Shown here: positions 49,136 to 57,886 of the stretch, one piece after another
Layout of the letters: each line of letters starts with the position of its first letter
How positions within the stretch are numbered: the first letter of the stretch is position 1
Assembly (NCBI RefSeq): GCF_900114215.1
Contig: NZ_FOSG01000023.1
Coordinates: forward strand, 34,191 to 98,190
Length of the DNA: 64,000 nt
DNA from: Streptomyces mangrovi
GTDB taxonomy: Bacteria; Actinomycetota; Actinomycetes; Streptomycetales; Streptomycetaceae
Reading direction: 5' to 3'
Position numbers and translations under genes: made by a program
Notes under the pieces: model-generated
What the model was told of the DNA's origin: nothing
Databases searched by the model: none
The model's input: only the letters and a program-made list of their open reading frames with translations

Positions 49136-50065
49136 TCAGGCCGCGAGGGTCAGATCCCGCGCGGCGGGCGGCCCGCGCCTGACCACCGAGTGCGACGGCA
49201 GCAGGGAGGCGGGCGGAACCGGGCCGCCGGCCGCGTCCGCGCGCGGGGCGCGCACCGGCACGGCGTCCTCGGGCAGCAGCCCGCGCAGCAGGGCGCGTAC
49301 GCAGCGCAGCGCGGTGCGCAGGGCGCGTACGAGCAGCCCGCAGAGTCCGCCGGTGAACCCGTCGAGCCCGTCGAGCCCGTCGAGTCCGTCGGCGAAGTGG
49401 GCCGACAGCCCCACCAGCCGCCACAGTGCGGCGTCGCCGCGCCGCAGCAGCCAGCCCATGGCGAGCGCGGCCAGCAGATGGCCGAGCAGCATGGGGGCGG
49501 AGAGCAGCGAAAGTGCGGAGTTCACGGCGTACCGCAGGCAGTCGGCCGCGCCGCCGATCGCCGTGCCGGCCGTCGCACCGGCCACCGTGTCGGCGGCGCC
49601 CGCGGCGGTGTGCCCCCCGGCGGCGTGGCCGCCGGGGAGGGCTCCGGAGAGCCCGGCGTCGGCGACGATGCGCCGGGCCTCGGCCTCGCTCAGGGCGGCG
49701 GCGGCCCGGTCGTTGCACAGCAGCCGCCCGGCCAGCGCGAGCACCCCGCCGTCGCCCCGGTCCGGGGCGGCCGGGGTCTGGGTCTGGGCCGTGTGCGCGG
49801 CCTGGCCGCAGGAGAAGAGGAAGTGCAGAGCGACCTGCCCCAGGGCCAGCAGCGCCGCGATGCCCGGCAGCGAGCGCTCGCGTCCGGCCAGCGGCACGGC
49901 GGTGGCGAGCACGGCCGCGAAGCCGGCCAGGACCGCCCACACCGACAGGGACTGCCCGGCGGCGGACACGTGACCGGCCGCGGACAGCGTGACGCAGACC
50001 GCGGCGAACACCGCGGCCCGCAGCAGTCGCAGGTCGGCGGCGGCACGCGCGACGGGGGCTCTCAT
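49136..50065 (-). CDS. Membrane protein next to ycnI, unknown family
   Basis: 309 residues with five or so membrane spans (for example AAVFAAVCVTLSAAGHV, ALLALGQVALHFLFSC, LLSAPMLLGHLLAALAMGWL). There are several His and Cys in or near spans (LHFLFSCGQAAH, LLCNDRA) and two His-Ala-Ala stretches (GGHAAGGHTAAGA). A DGLDGLDGLDGF repeat follows. I do not recognise the family. The position beside copper genes and the His/Cys content make a metal-related role possible, nothing more. Confidence 0.65.
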   Translation of the reverse strand: MRAPVARAAADLRLLRAAVFAAVCVTLSAAGHVSAAGQSLSVWAVLAGFAAVLATAVPLAGRERSLPGIAALLALGQVALHFLFSCGQAAHTAQTQTPAAPDRGDGGVLALAGRLLCNDRAAAALSEAEARRIVADAGLSGALPGGHAAGGHTAAGAADTVAGATAGTAIGGAADCLRYAVNSALSLLSAPMLLGHLLAALAMGWLLRRGDAALWRLVGLSAHFADGLDGLDGLDGFTGGLCGLLVRALRTALRCVRALLRGLLPEDAVPVRAPRADAAGGPVPPASLLPSHSVVRRGPPAARDLTLAA

Positions 50066-50279
50066 GGCCGGGCCATCATCTCATCACCCGTCCGGCCGCG
50101 ACACGGGGCACCCTCACAACGCGGTTGACAACCGGACGAGGGGATCACCTCGTACATTTTCCGTACATTGCGGAACTCATCGGGTCCGCCGAATGAGGGG
50201 TAGCGCGCCGCCGCCGTGCTTACCGTCGCCGCCCCGGGCAATACGTAGCGTATGTCGAGCCGCAGCCAGGAGGCTGAGC

Positions 50280-50891
50280 ATGAGCATCTGGTGGTCTCTC
50301 CACTTGCGGCGTGAGGCTGCGAGCGTCCCGCTCGCCCGGCGGCTCCTGCTCGGGGCCATGGAGACGGCGGGGGTCGATCCCGACGTCTCCTACGACCTGT
50401 CGATCGCGCTCTCGGAGGCCTGTGCGAACGCGGTCGAGCACGGCGGTCCCGGGGGTACGGGGCCGGCGGGCGCCGGGGAGTACCACGTGACGGCGTACAT
50501 CGATGACGACATGTGCCGCATCGAGGTGACCGATCACGGGCCGGGCTTCGTGGACGGGTACCGCAGCGCGCCCCGCGCCGCGACCGCCGACACGGTCACT
50601 GACACGACCGCCGACACGGCCGCCGACGCCGTCGGCACGAACAGTCCGTCGGACCTCGATGCGGCGACCGCCTTCGGGCCCCTGTTCGCCAGAAGCGCGG
50701 GCCCGGCCCGCGACGGGTTCCGCGAGGAGGCGCGCGACGGGGTCCACACCGACGAGCACGGCCGGGGCCTGTTCCTGATCGAGGCCCTCGCCGACCACGT
50801 CGACTTCCGCAACCGTCCGGGGGACGGCGCCATGGTCTGCTTCGACAAGCTCCTCAAGTGGCGGGAGGACTCGCTGCTGAGGGCGTCCTGA
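50280..50891 (+). CDS. HATPase anti-sigma-type ATP-binding protein (RsbW-like)
   Basis: 203 residues. GHKL fold: N box SEACANAVEHG, G1 box DHGPGFVD, and G2-like EHGRGLFLIEALAD. An ~50-residue Thr/Ala/Asp insertion interrupts the domain. Members act as Ser/Thr kinases or binders of anti-sigma antagonists in partner-switching. GGAGG lies seven bases before ATG. No sigma factor or antagonist is adjacent; a SpoIIE-type phosphatase is 2 kb away. Confidence 0.88.
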   Translation: MSIWWSLHLRREAASVPLARRLLLGAMETAGVDPDVSYDLSIALSEACANAVEHGGPGGTGPAGAGEYHVTAYIDDDMCRIEVTDHGPGFVDGYRSAPRAATADTVTDTTADTAADAVGTNSPSDLDAATAFGPLFARSAGPARDGFREEARDGVHTDEHGRGLFLIEALADHVDFRNRPGDGAMVCFDKLLKWREDSLLRAS

Positions 50892-50897
50892 GCGCGG

Positions 50898-50921
50898 GCC
50901 CGGCCGATTCCGCGGCCGGGC
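50898..50921 (+). terminator. Terminator of the HATPase gene
   Basis: A 9-bp stem (GCCCGGCCG) with a 6-nt loop, seven bases after the stop. It is followed (50929-50975) by four copies of a ~12-bp repeat, ctgtcccgtgcg, with no coding potential. Confidence 0.65.
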
Positions 50922-51016
50922 TCCCGCTCTGTCCCGTGCGCTGTCCCGTGCGCTGTCCCGTGCTCTGTCCCGTGGCGGGACGTCAGCCCCGCGCACCGTG
51001 ACAGGGCGCCCGGACG

Positions 51017-52492
51017 TCAGCCCCGCAGGCGCGCCATCCACTCCTCGACCTCGTCCGAGCGGCGCGGCAGCGCGGCGGAGAGGTTCCGGTTGCCGTCCTC
51101 GGTGACGAGGATGTCGTCCTCGATGCGCACGCCGATGCCCCGGTACTCCTCGGGCACCGTCAGGTCGTCCGGCTGGAAGTACAGGCCCGGCTCCACCGTC
51201 AGGCACATGCCCGGCTCCAGCGTGCCCTCGGCGTACGCCTCGCGGCGCGCCGCGGCGCAGTCGTGGACGTCCATGCCGAGCATGTGGCCGGTGCCGTGCA
51301 GCGTCCAGCGGCGCTGGAGGCCCAGCTCCAGGACCCGCTCGACCGGGCCCTCCACCAGGCCCCACTCCACCAGCCGCTCCGCCAGCACGCGCTGCGCGGC
51401 GTGGTGGAAGTCCAGGTACTTCGCGCCGGGCTTCACCGCCGCGATGCCCGCCTCCTGCGCGTCGTACACGGCGTCGTAGATCTTCCGCTGGAGGTCGGTG
51501 AAGCGGCCGTCGACCGGCATGGTGCGGGTGACGTCGGCGGTGTAGAGGGTGTGGGTCTCCACGCCGGCGTCCAGCAGCAGCAGGTCGCCGGAGCGGACGG
51601 GGCCGTCGTTGCGCACCCAGTGCAGGGTGGTCGCGTGCGGCCCGGAGGCGCAGATCGAGCCGTAGCCGATGTCGTTGCCCTCCACGCGGGCGCGCAGGAA
51701 GAAGGTGCCCTCGATGTAGCGCTCGGAGGTGGCCTGAGCCTTGTCGAGCACGCGGACGACGTCCTCGAAGCCGCGCACGGTGGAGTCGACGGCCTTCTGC
51801 AGCTCGCCGACCTCGAAGTCGTCCTTGACCAGGCGCATCTCGGAGAGGAAGACCCGCAGCGCCTCGTCGCGCTCGGCGGTGGTCTTGTCGGAGAGGGCGG
51901 CCTCGACGCCCGCGTCGTGGCCGCGCACCACGCGCACGTCGCCGGACGCCTCGCGCAGCACGTCGGCCACGGTGCGCACGTCCCGGCAGGGCATGCCGTA
52001 GAGCTTCTCGGCCTCGGTGAGGCTGTTGCGGCGGCCCACCCACAGCTCGCCCTGGCCGTCCAGCCAGAACTCGCCGTTGCCGCGGTCGGAGCGGGGCAGC
52101 AGGTACAGGACGCCGTCGTGGCCGCCGTCCGCCCTCGGCTCCATGACCAGGACGCCGTCCTCGGTCTGGTCGCCGGTGAGGTAGGCGTACTCGACGGAGG
52201 CGCGGAAGGCGTACTCGGTGTCGTTCGAGCGGGTCTTGAGGTTGCCCGCGGGGACCACCAGGCGCTCGCCGGGGAAGCGGGCGGAGAGCCGCGCGCGCCG
52301 CTCGGCGGTGTGCGCGGCCTGTGGGACGGGGTCGAGGTCGCGCAGCTCGGTGTCGGCCCAGCCGGACTTCATGTTCTCGGCGAGCTCGTCGGAGACGCCC
52401 GGGTACAGGCCGTTCTTCCGCTGCTTGATCGGCTCCTCCGAGGTGGGTTCGCCCTGCTCCTCCGGGGTCTCCGGCGTCTGCTGGTCAGCCAC
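51017..52492 (-). CDS. pepP: Xaa-Pro aminopeptidase (aminopeptidase P family)
   Basis: 491 residues. N-terminal creatinase-like domain and C-terminal pita-bread domain with the dinuclear metal ligands in LLLDAGVETHTLYTADVTRT, HGTGHMLGMDVHD, TVEPGLYF and IGVRIEDD. Removes N-terminal residues from Xaa-Pro peptides. The GTG start is fixed by AGGAGGAGG. The first ~30 residues are acidic and disordered. Usual length for the family; monocistronic in appearance. Confidence 0.95.
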   Translation of the reverse strand: MADQQTPETPEEQGEPTSEEPIKQRKNGLYPGVSDELAENMKSGWADTELRDLDPVPQAAHTAERRARLSARFPGERLVVPAGNLKTRSNDTEYAFRASVEYAYLTGDQTEDGVLVMEPRADGGHDGVLYLLPRSDRGNGEFWLDGQGELWVGRRNSLTEAEKLYGMPCRDVRTVADVLREASGDVRVVRGHDAGVEAALSDKTTAERDEALRVFLSEMRLVKDDFEVGELQKAVDSTVRGFEDVVRVLDKAQATSERYIEGTFFLRARVEGNDIGYGSICASGPHATTLHWVRNDGPVRSGDLLLLDAGVETHTLYTADVTRTMPVDGRFTDLQRKIYDAVYDAQEAGIAAVKPGAKYLDFHHAAQRVLAERLVEWGLVEGPVERVLELGLQRRWTLHGTGHMLGMDVHDCAAARREAYAEGTLEPGMCLTVEPGLYFQPDDLTVPEEYRGIGVRIEDDILVTEDGNRNLSAALPRRSDEVEEWMARLRG

Positions 52493-52650
52493 GTCGCTGC
52501 CTCCTCCTGCTGGTGGTGTGGGCCTGGTGCGGGCCGACTCCCATCGTAGGTCCGCCCCGGTCGGGGCGGTCGGGGCCTGTGGACAGAGCACGCGAGGGCC
52601 TGCGGGCGAAGCCTGGGGACGGGGCCTGGGGGCGAGGCTGCGGACGGGGC

Positions 52651-54219
52651 TCAGAAGCGGGCGGCCAGCAGCACGACGTCCTCGGAGTCCTCGGAGTCCC
52701 CGGTGTTCCCGGCGTCCCCGTCCCCGGTACCGCCCGCACCGTCCCGCCCACCGGGCAGCACCGAGCGCAGCAGATGGTCCAGCAGCGCGTCGGGGTCGGC
52801 GCGTACGGCCGGGGCGGCGGCGACGGCCGCGGCCCGGAGCCGGGCGAAGGCGCGCTCCAGCGGTTCGCCGGTGCGGTGCAGCAGGCCGTCGCTGTAGAGC
52901 AGGAGCGTTTCCCCGGGCGCCAGGTCCACCTCGACACTGGGCGCCTCCCAGCAGGCGAGCATGCCCAGCGGCGCGGAGAGCGCGGTCTCCACGACCTCGG
53001 TGCGCTCCGGACCGACGATCAGCGGCGGGCAGTGTCCGGCCCCGGCCAGCACGATCCTGGTGCCCGCCTCCGGACCGCCCCCGGTCCGCGGCGTCCGCTC
53101 GGCGTACCCGAACAGCGCGGTCGCCGACCGGGCCGGCTCGGTCAGCCGCAGCAGCAGCTCCAGGTCGGACAGGACCGCGACCGGGTCCTCGCCCTCCATC
53201 ACCGCGTACGCCCGCATCGAGGCCCGCAGCCGCCCCATCGCGGCCAGTGCGTCCGGGCCGGATCCGGTGACCCCGCCCACGCTCAGCCCCAGCGCCCCCT
53301 CGGGCAGCGGCAGTACGTCGTACCAGTCGCCGCCGCCGCGCGGGCCGGTGCGGTGCCGTACCGCCAGCCGCACCCCCGGCACCCGCGGCAGCCGGGTGGG
53401 CAGCAGTCCCTCGCGCACGGTGTCCACGGTGGAGCGGGCGCGGGCGAGGTCCACCTGGCGGGCGATGTGCTCGGCGGCGTGCCGTATGTACAGGCCGAGC
53501 AGATGGCGCTGGCGCTCGGTGGGCCGCGCGGGCTCGTCGTACAGCCAGACGGCGGCGCCCAGCCGTCCGGTGCTCCGCGCGGCCAGCGGGACGGCGTGGC
53601 TGGCGGCGTAGCCGAGGCGGGCGGCGACCTCGCGGTGGCGCGGGTCGAGGTCCTCGTCCCGGGCGATGTGGGGGTGGGTGATCTCCCGGAGACCGCCGGG
53701 GCCTGTTCCTCCGTCCCCTCCGTCCCCTCCGTCCCCGCCCCCGGTACCGGCCTCGACGCCGGTCCCGGGGAGCCCGTCGAGGAGGCGCGCGTGGGAGGCC
53801 GAGTCGCGCGGAAGGGTCTCGATGTGGCCGAGGTCCGCCGCTCCCAGGCCGAGTCCGACGGTGGTGTCGGGGCCGAGCCCGTCGGCCGGTTCCAGGGCGA
53901 TCAGTCCGCGCCGGGCGCCCACCAGGGCGGCTCCGGCGCGGAGCGCCTCGTGCACCGCGCCCTCCAGGGTGTCGGTGCGCACCAGCCGTTCGGTGAGGTC
54001 GTGGAGGGTGGTGAGGTCGGAGATCCACCCGGCGAGGCGGTCCTGGACGGCCGCGAGCCGCTCGACGGGACGTGCGAGGGCGGGGTCGTCGACGGCCGGG
54101 GGCCGGGGGGAGGGGGCGGACTGCCGGTGGTGCGCGGTCGCCGAGGGCGGAACAGTGTGCTGGGGAAGGGGCGATGGCGATTCGATTCCGGCCAGTTTCG
54201 GCGGCTGCTGGGCGCTCAT
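52651..54219 (-). CDS. GAF-SpoIIE type PP2C phosphatase
   Basis: 522 residues. A GAF-like sensor (~residues 70-260, containing a GGGDGGDGGDGG insert), then a SpoIIE/RsbU-type phosphatase with GPRGGGDWYDV. In this family the next metal motif is normally GDVxGHG, but here it reads VGGVTGSGPDAL, so the Asp is replaced by Gly. Late motifs LLLYSDGLLHRTG and EDVVLLAAR are present. Family role: dephosphorylating anti-sigma antagonists. The substitution could lower activity or leave a regulatory pseudoenzyme. Confidence 0.88.
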   Translation of the reverse strand: MSAQQPPKLAGIESPSPLPQHTVPPSATAHHRQSAPSPRPPAVDDPALARPVERLAAVQDRLAGWISDLTTLHDLTERLVRTDTLEGAVHEALRAGAALVGARRGLIALEPADGLGPDTTVGLGLGAADLGHIETLPRDSASHARLLDGLPGTGVEAGTGGGDGGDGGDGGTGPGGLREITHPHIARDEDLDPRHREVAARLGYAASHAVPLAARSTGRLGAAVWLYDEPARPTERQRHLLGLYIRHAAEHIARQVDLARARSTVDTVREGLLPTRLPRVPGVRLAVRHRTGPRGGGDWYDVLPLPEGALGLSVGGVTGSGPDALAAMGRLRASMRAYAVMEGEDPVAVLSDLELLLRLTEPARSATALFGYAERTPRTGGGPEAGTRIVLAGAGHCPPLIVGPERTEVVETALSAPLGMLACWEAPSVEVDLAPGETLLLYSDGLLHRTGEPLERAFARLRAAAVAAAPAVRADPDALLDHLLRSVLPGGRDGAGGTGDGDAGNTGDSEDSEDVVLLAARF

Positions 54220-54952
54220 GGGCGGCTGCCCTCAGTGTGGGCCGGCGTCGTCAATAGCATCGCAAACCCCCATGTCGTGCTGCTCCGCTATCAATGTCTT
54301 CAGGTGTACACGCCCTGATAACGGGTGTCCAGCATCGCCCCGGCAGGCCGCGGATGTCCCCCGCCGACCGGTTTCCCGTCCGGGTCCGACCGCTGCTCCC
54401 GGAGCATCCGAAGGCGTCGCGGGGGTGGCCACGAGCTTGGCCGAAAACGTACCCTGTGCCGAACGGTGCGCGGTCGACTGGCTCCCGGTACGGCGGCGCG
54501 TCATCACGATTGACGTGGGTACACGGTCACCCACGGCACGAAGGACTGGGCGGGCGAGCGGCGACCGGGTTCCGGCGGAACCCGGCGACGGATCCGTGCG
54601 TCCCACGCAGTGGGAACGAGGCGCGTCCTCGTATGCGCCGAGAGGACCGGAGCACGGCAGGCGGAGGACCGCCGGACGGTACGGCGGTACGGGCGGGCAC
54701 GAGCGGCGTCCGGCGTGTGCCGGCACGCCGCGTTCCGCGCCCGGTTCACGAACGCCCCGGCCACGGCCGCGGAGAACAGCACGGTGACGCACTGCCCGGG
54801 GAGCCCGGGCGCGGTCACACGAGATCCACAGGTGTAACAGGTGTGAGGGACCGGAAGACCGTGATCGGCCTTCTGGTCCTGCTGAGTCCTTGTCAGTGTG
54901 CTTGTCGACGTTTTTTGTCGATCCATGGCGTTACGGAAAGGAACGAGCGCTG
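54220..54952. other. Divergent intergenic region, no supported gene
   Basis: A 733-bp gap between the divergent phosphatase and prim-pol genes. Minus- and plus-strand frames here have mixed third-position GC and no family resemblance. Seen: AT-richer segments near both starts, TTGATA and TTGACG hexamers on the minus strand upstream of the phosphatase, a doubled AGGTGT (54829-54845), and a T-run (TTTTTTG, 54911) ahead of the prim-pol ribosome site. Confidence 0.55.
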
Positions 54953-55663
54953 ATGCGCGAGATCCTCGGAAGGCGACGCATGACCCGCTGGGCGCTGCGC
55001 GACGCGGCGCTCGTGTGCGCGACACGGTGGGGGTGGCCCGTGCTGCCCGGTGTGGCGCCGCGGGAGTCCAGGCGCCTGACCGCACGCCAGTCGGGGCAGC
55101 CTCGAGGGCGCTGCTCCTGTCCCCGGCCCGACTGCGTGGTGCCCGGCGCGCACCCCTTCGACCCCGAACTGCCGGCGGCCACCACCGACGAGCGCATGGT
55201 GCGCTGGTGGTGGACCAACCGGCCCGACGCGCCGATCCTGCTGGCCACCGGCGGCCGCGCCCCCTGTGCGCTGAGCCTCCCGGCGGCCGCGGGGACCCGG
55301 GCGCTGGAGGAGTTCGACCGGCTCGGGCTGCGTACCGGCCCGGTGATCGCGAGCCCGACCCGCTGCACGCTGCTGGTGGCGCCGTACGACCTGGAGGAGC
55401 TGGGCGAGCTGCTCCACGCCCAGGACTGGGTGCCCAGTTCGCTGCGGTTCCACGGCGAGGGCGGATATGTGGCCCTGCCGCCGTCGCGCACCGGCGCGGG
55501 GCAGCTCCGCTGGGAGCGCCCGCCGGCCGCGCTGGGCGTCGGCGCCCGCGGCACCCTGCGCGGGGGCGGTGTGCCGTGGCTGCCGAGGATGGAGCCGCTG
55601 GTGGACGTGCTGGTGCGGGCGAGCGCGGCCGTCCCGGACACGGGCAGCCGACTGGCGTACTGA
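54953..55663 (+). CDS. Standalone prim-pol domain protein (bifunctional DNA primase/polymerase, N-terminal type)
   Basis: 236 residues. Begins RRRMTRWALRDAALVCATRW, with the GWPVLPGV and CSCPRPDCVVPGAHP segments typical of the prim-pol N-terminal domain usually found fused to helicases on plasmids and phages. Only this domain is present, with no helicase part. Chromosomal stand-alone copies are common in Streptomyces; their role is unknown. AAAGGAA precedes the ATG. Confidence 0.8.
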   Translation: MREILGRRRMTRWALRDAALVCATRWGWPVLPGVAPRESRRLTARQSGQPRGRCSCPRPDCVVPGAHPFDPELPAATTDERMVRWWWTNRPDAPILLATGGRAPCALSLPAAAGTRALEEFDRLGLRTGPVIASPTRCTLLVAPYDLEELGELLHAQDWVPSSLRFHGEGGYVALPPSRTGAGQLRWERPPAALGVGARGTLRGGGVPWLPRMEPLVDVLVRASAAVPDTGSRLAY

Positions 55664-55826
55664 CTCGCCGGGCCCCGCGGGCCCGGCCCCTGCTCACTCG
55701 TACGGGTGATGATGCGCCGGGGTTGGAGGGAAACAGGCGGTCTGCCCGCCGGGACGCCTTCTTCGTCCCGGTATGTTCGGGCCGCCGAAGAGTCCTTTCC
55801 CTCCAGCGAGTTGCAGGTGGACCGCC

Positions 55827-56579
55827 ATGTACGAGCCGCGGCAGCGTGCCTCCGGCCTCCGTGTGACCGCGCTCGCGGCCGGGGTCGCCCTCGCGGCGGT
55901 CCTGCCGCTCACCGCCGCGACCGCCGGGCCGGACGAGCGGCGACCGGGCGAGGGGCGTACGGCCGTCTCCGCCGCCGACGCCACTGATACCGCCGACGCC
56001 ACCGACCCCGTCACCGGCTCCGCGCCCGAGCGCTCCCCGCTCCCCCTCCCGCACGGGCTCCTCCCCTCCGAACCGCCCGAGCCCTCCGAACCGCCCGAAC
56101 CGTCCACGCCGCCCGGAACATCCGGCGCGTACCTGCCGGAGACCTCGGCCTTCTGCGGCTCCTGGGCCACCTCCCCGCGAGGGGTGCGGGCGCAGACCTG
56201 CGTCCTGACGCGGGGCGGCGCCGTCTGGGGGCGGGTGTACCACCGGAACTCCACGGGCGAGGCGCTGCACGGCGCCCTGAGTCTGCTCGGCCCCGGCGGC
56301 CAGGCGGTCGGCGTCCCCTGCGAACTGCCCGCCGGCGGCCGGGAGGGCGTGTGCGACACCCCGCACCGGCGTGTGAAGGGAAACCCCCCGGACGGCGGGC
56401 CGTACACGGCGGTGGCGGAGGTCGCGGCACCGGACGGGGAGGGGCTGCTGCTGCGTTCCGGCAGCGAAACCGGGGGTGAAACCGGCAGCGAAACCGGGGG
56501 CGCCGGTGAAGCCGTGGAGGGCGGGGACGGCAAAGGCGGCAAAGAAGGCGCCCGGTCCGCCGACTCCCGCTGGGAATAA
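55827..56579 (+). CDS. Secreted protein of unknown family
   Basis: 250 residues. Signal peptide (LRVTALAAGVALAAVLPLTAA), then a disordered Pro/Glu linker with EPPEPSEPPEPS, a ~100-residue folded part with four Cys (FCGSW, QTCVL, VPCEL, GVCDT) likely forming two disulfides, and a Gly/Glu/Thr tail (SETGGETGSETGG). I do not recognise the family. A weak ribosome site (GCAGGTGG) precedes the ATG. Confidence 0.65.
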   Translation: MYEPRQRASGLRVTALAAGVALAAVLPLTAATAGPDERRPGEGRTAVSAADATDTADATDPVTGSAPERSPLPLPHGLLPSEPPEPSEPPEPSTPPGTSGAYLPETSAFCGSWATSPRGVRAQTCVLTRGGAVWGRVYHRNSTGEALHGALSLLGPGGQAVGVPCELPAGGREGVCDTPHRRVKGNPPDGGPYTAVAEVAAPDGEGLLLRSGSETGGETGSETGGAGEAVEGGDGKGGKEGARSADSRWE

Positions 56580-56631
56580 GGGAGTCGGGGGCCGCCCGCA
56601 CGCGCCGAACCCGTATGCGGGAAGTGCGGGC

Positions 56632-56700
56632 ATGAAAAGACCCGGTCGCTGGCGACGGGGGATGCACCAGCGACCGGGCTGCAAGAACCGTAACAAGTAA
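56632..56700 (+). CDS. Possible 22-residue basic peptide overlapping a hairpin
   Basis: ATG followed by MKRPGRWRRGMHQRPGCKNR plus NK and a TAA stop. Arg/Lys make up nine of 22 residues, and the last codons (AAG AAC CGT AAC AAG TAA) are unusually AT-rich for this genome. No good ribosome site. The same bases form the terminator stem, so this may be chance. Reported as a candidate only. Confidence 0.25.
   Translation: MKRPGRWRRGMHQRPGCKNRNK
56641..56678 (+). terminator. Terminator after the secreted-protein gene
   Basis: A 12-bp perfect stem (CCCGGTCGCTGG and complement) with a 14-nt loop, ~60 bp beyond the stop. It precedes an AT-richer stretch leading to the convergent SEC-C gene. Confidence 0.7.
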
Positions 56701-56815
56701 CGGCCCGTTCGCAAATTCCACCGACGTCTTCCGGCCGCCTGTCTACCTGCGAGTACGTCCCGTTGTGACGGGAATCACTTGCCTTTTTCTTCTCTCATCA
56801 GCCGGAATTCGTCTG

Positions 56816-57784
56816 TCAGTTGAGAGTGATCTGGCGATTTGTGAATCCACTGCGCGCCCGGCGCTCCTCCGCGGTGAGCGGATCGGTGGACTCCAGCGCC
56901 TCGGCGAGTCGTTCCGCGAAGGCCGCGGCCGGCTTCTCGCACTCCTGCGCGCCCATCGCGCTCGGCAGATCCCACACCGGGACCATCAGGCCGTGCGCCC
57001 GGAAGGAGCCGACCAGCCGTGTGCCCTCGCCCAGCGACGACGACCCCGCCGCGTGCAGCCGGGCGAGCGCGTCCAGCAGCCGTTCCTCCGGGTGCGGCAT
57101 GACCCAGCGCAGGTGGTTCTTCTCCGGGGTCTCGCACCAGTACGCGGCCTCCACCCCCTCCAGCCGGGCGGTCGGCAGGGCGGCGGAGTTGGCGCGCTCC
57201 AGCGAGGCGGCGACCTCCGGGCTCTGGTTGCCGGCGTCCTCCACCCAGAACTCGAAGCCGCTGTGCACCTCGGGCACGAAGGACGCGTCGAGGTCCAGCA
57301 GGTCCTGCAGGCGCGGGGCGTCGGCGGGGATGCGCTCGGCGGCCACCGGGGTGCCCGGCTTCGCCGTCAGGGCCCGCCGCAGCACATCGGCCAGATCGCG
57401 GCTGATGTCGCCGGAGGGGGTGTCGTTCTGCACACCCAGCAGCACGGCCCCGTTGTCACGGCGCAGCGCGGGCCAGGCCATCGGCAGGACGGTGGCCAGC
57501 GTCACCGAGGGGACGTCCTCGGGCAGCTCCTCCCTCAGCTTCAGCGGCACCGTCGCGGCGGGCACCAGCTCGCGCAGCGCCACCCAGTCGCACTCCCCGG
57601 GCAGCCCCTCGAACGGGCGGCGCACCAGCTCGGTCACCGCCTGCGCGGCGGCACGCCCGTGGCAGGCCTTGTAGCGGCGGCCGGATCCGCAGGGGCAGGG
57701 CTCGCGGGCGCCGACGACGGGGATCTCACCGTCGGCGAGCCGCGGCTTGGCGGCCTTGGTCTGGGGTCGGCGCTTCTTGGCCAT
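56816..57784 (-). CDS. SEC-C motif protein (DUF5926)
   Basis: 322 residues. The SEC-C zinc motif near the N-terminus reads PCPCGSGRRYKACHG, preceded by a basic MAKKRRPQTKAAKPR start. The rest is the DUF5926 domain of actinobacteria, ending GFTNRQITLN. SEC-C motifs bind zinc and are found in SecA and translation-linked proteins, so nucleic-acid or ribosome contact is possible. The ATG has GGGAGA upstream. Function unknown. Confidence 0.85.
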   Translation of the reverse strand: MAKKRRPQTKAAKPRLADGEIPVVGAREPCPCGSGRRYKACHGRAAAQAVTELVRRPFEGLPGECDWVALRELVPAATVPLKLREELPEDVPSVTLATVLPMAWPALRRDNGAVLLGVQNDTPSGDISRDLADVLRRALTAKPGTPVAAERIPADAPRLQDLLDLDASFVPEVHSGFEFWVEDAGNQSPEVAASLERANSAALPTARLEGVEAAYWCETPEKNHLRWVMPHPEERLLDALARLHAAGSSSLGEGTRLVGSFRAHGLMVPVWDLPSAMGAQECEKPAAAFAERLAEALESTDPLTAEERRARSGFTNRQITLN

Positions 57785-57886
57785 GGGGTGGGGTCTCCCG
57801 GTCTCTGAGGACGCTTTCGGCGCGAGCCTAGCCCTTGGGGCCGAGGCGGCACGCGTACGCGGGGGAGACCACCCGGAACGACTACC

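Noticed and set aside
48976..49136. CsoR-type copper operator near ycnI or sco
   Set aside because: No palindrome resembling the GC-rich CsoR consensus with a central pyrimidine/purine run and AT flanks was found in either gap.
54232..54792. A 186-residue minus-strand frame upstream of the SpoIIE phosphatase
   Set aside because: Third-position GC falls well below that of neighbouring genes in its second half, no ribosome site precedes it, and no family resemblance is seen. Treated as leader and promoter DNA.
54953..55663. Integrated plasmid or phage, based on the prim-pol gene
   Set aside because: No helicase, integrase or att-like repeat adjoins it, and flanking genes are core Streptomyces genes. 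A standalone chromosomal copy is the simpler reading.
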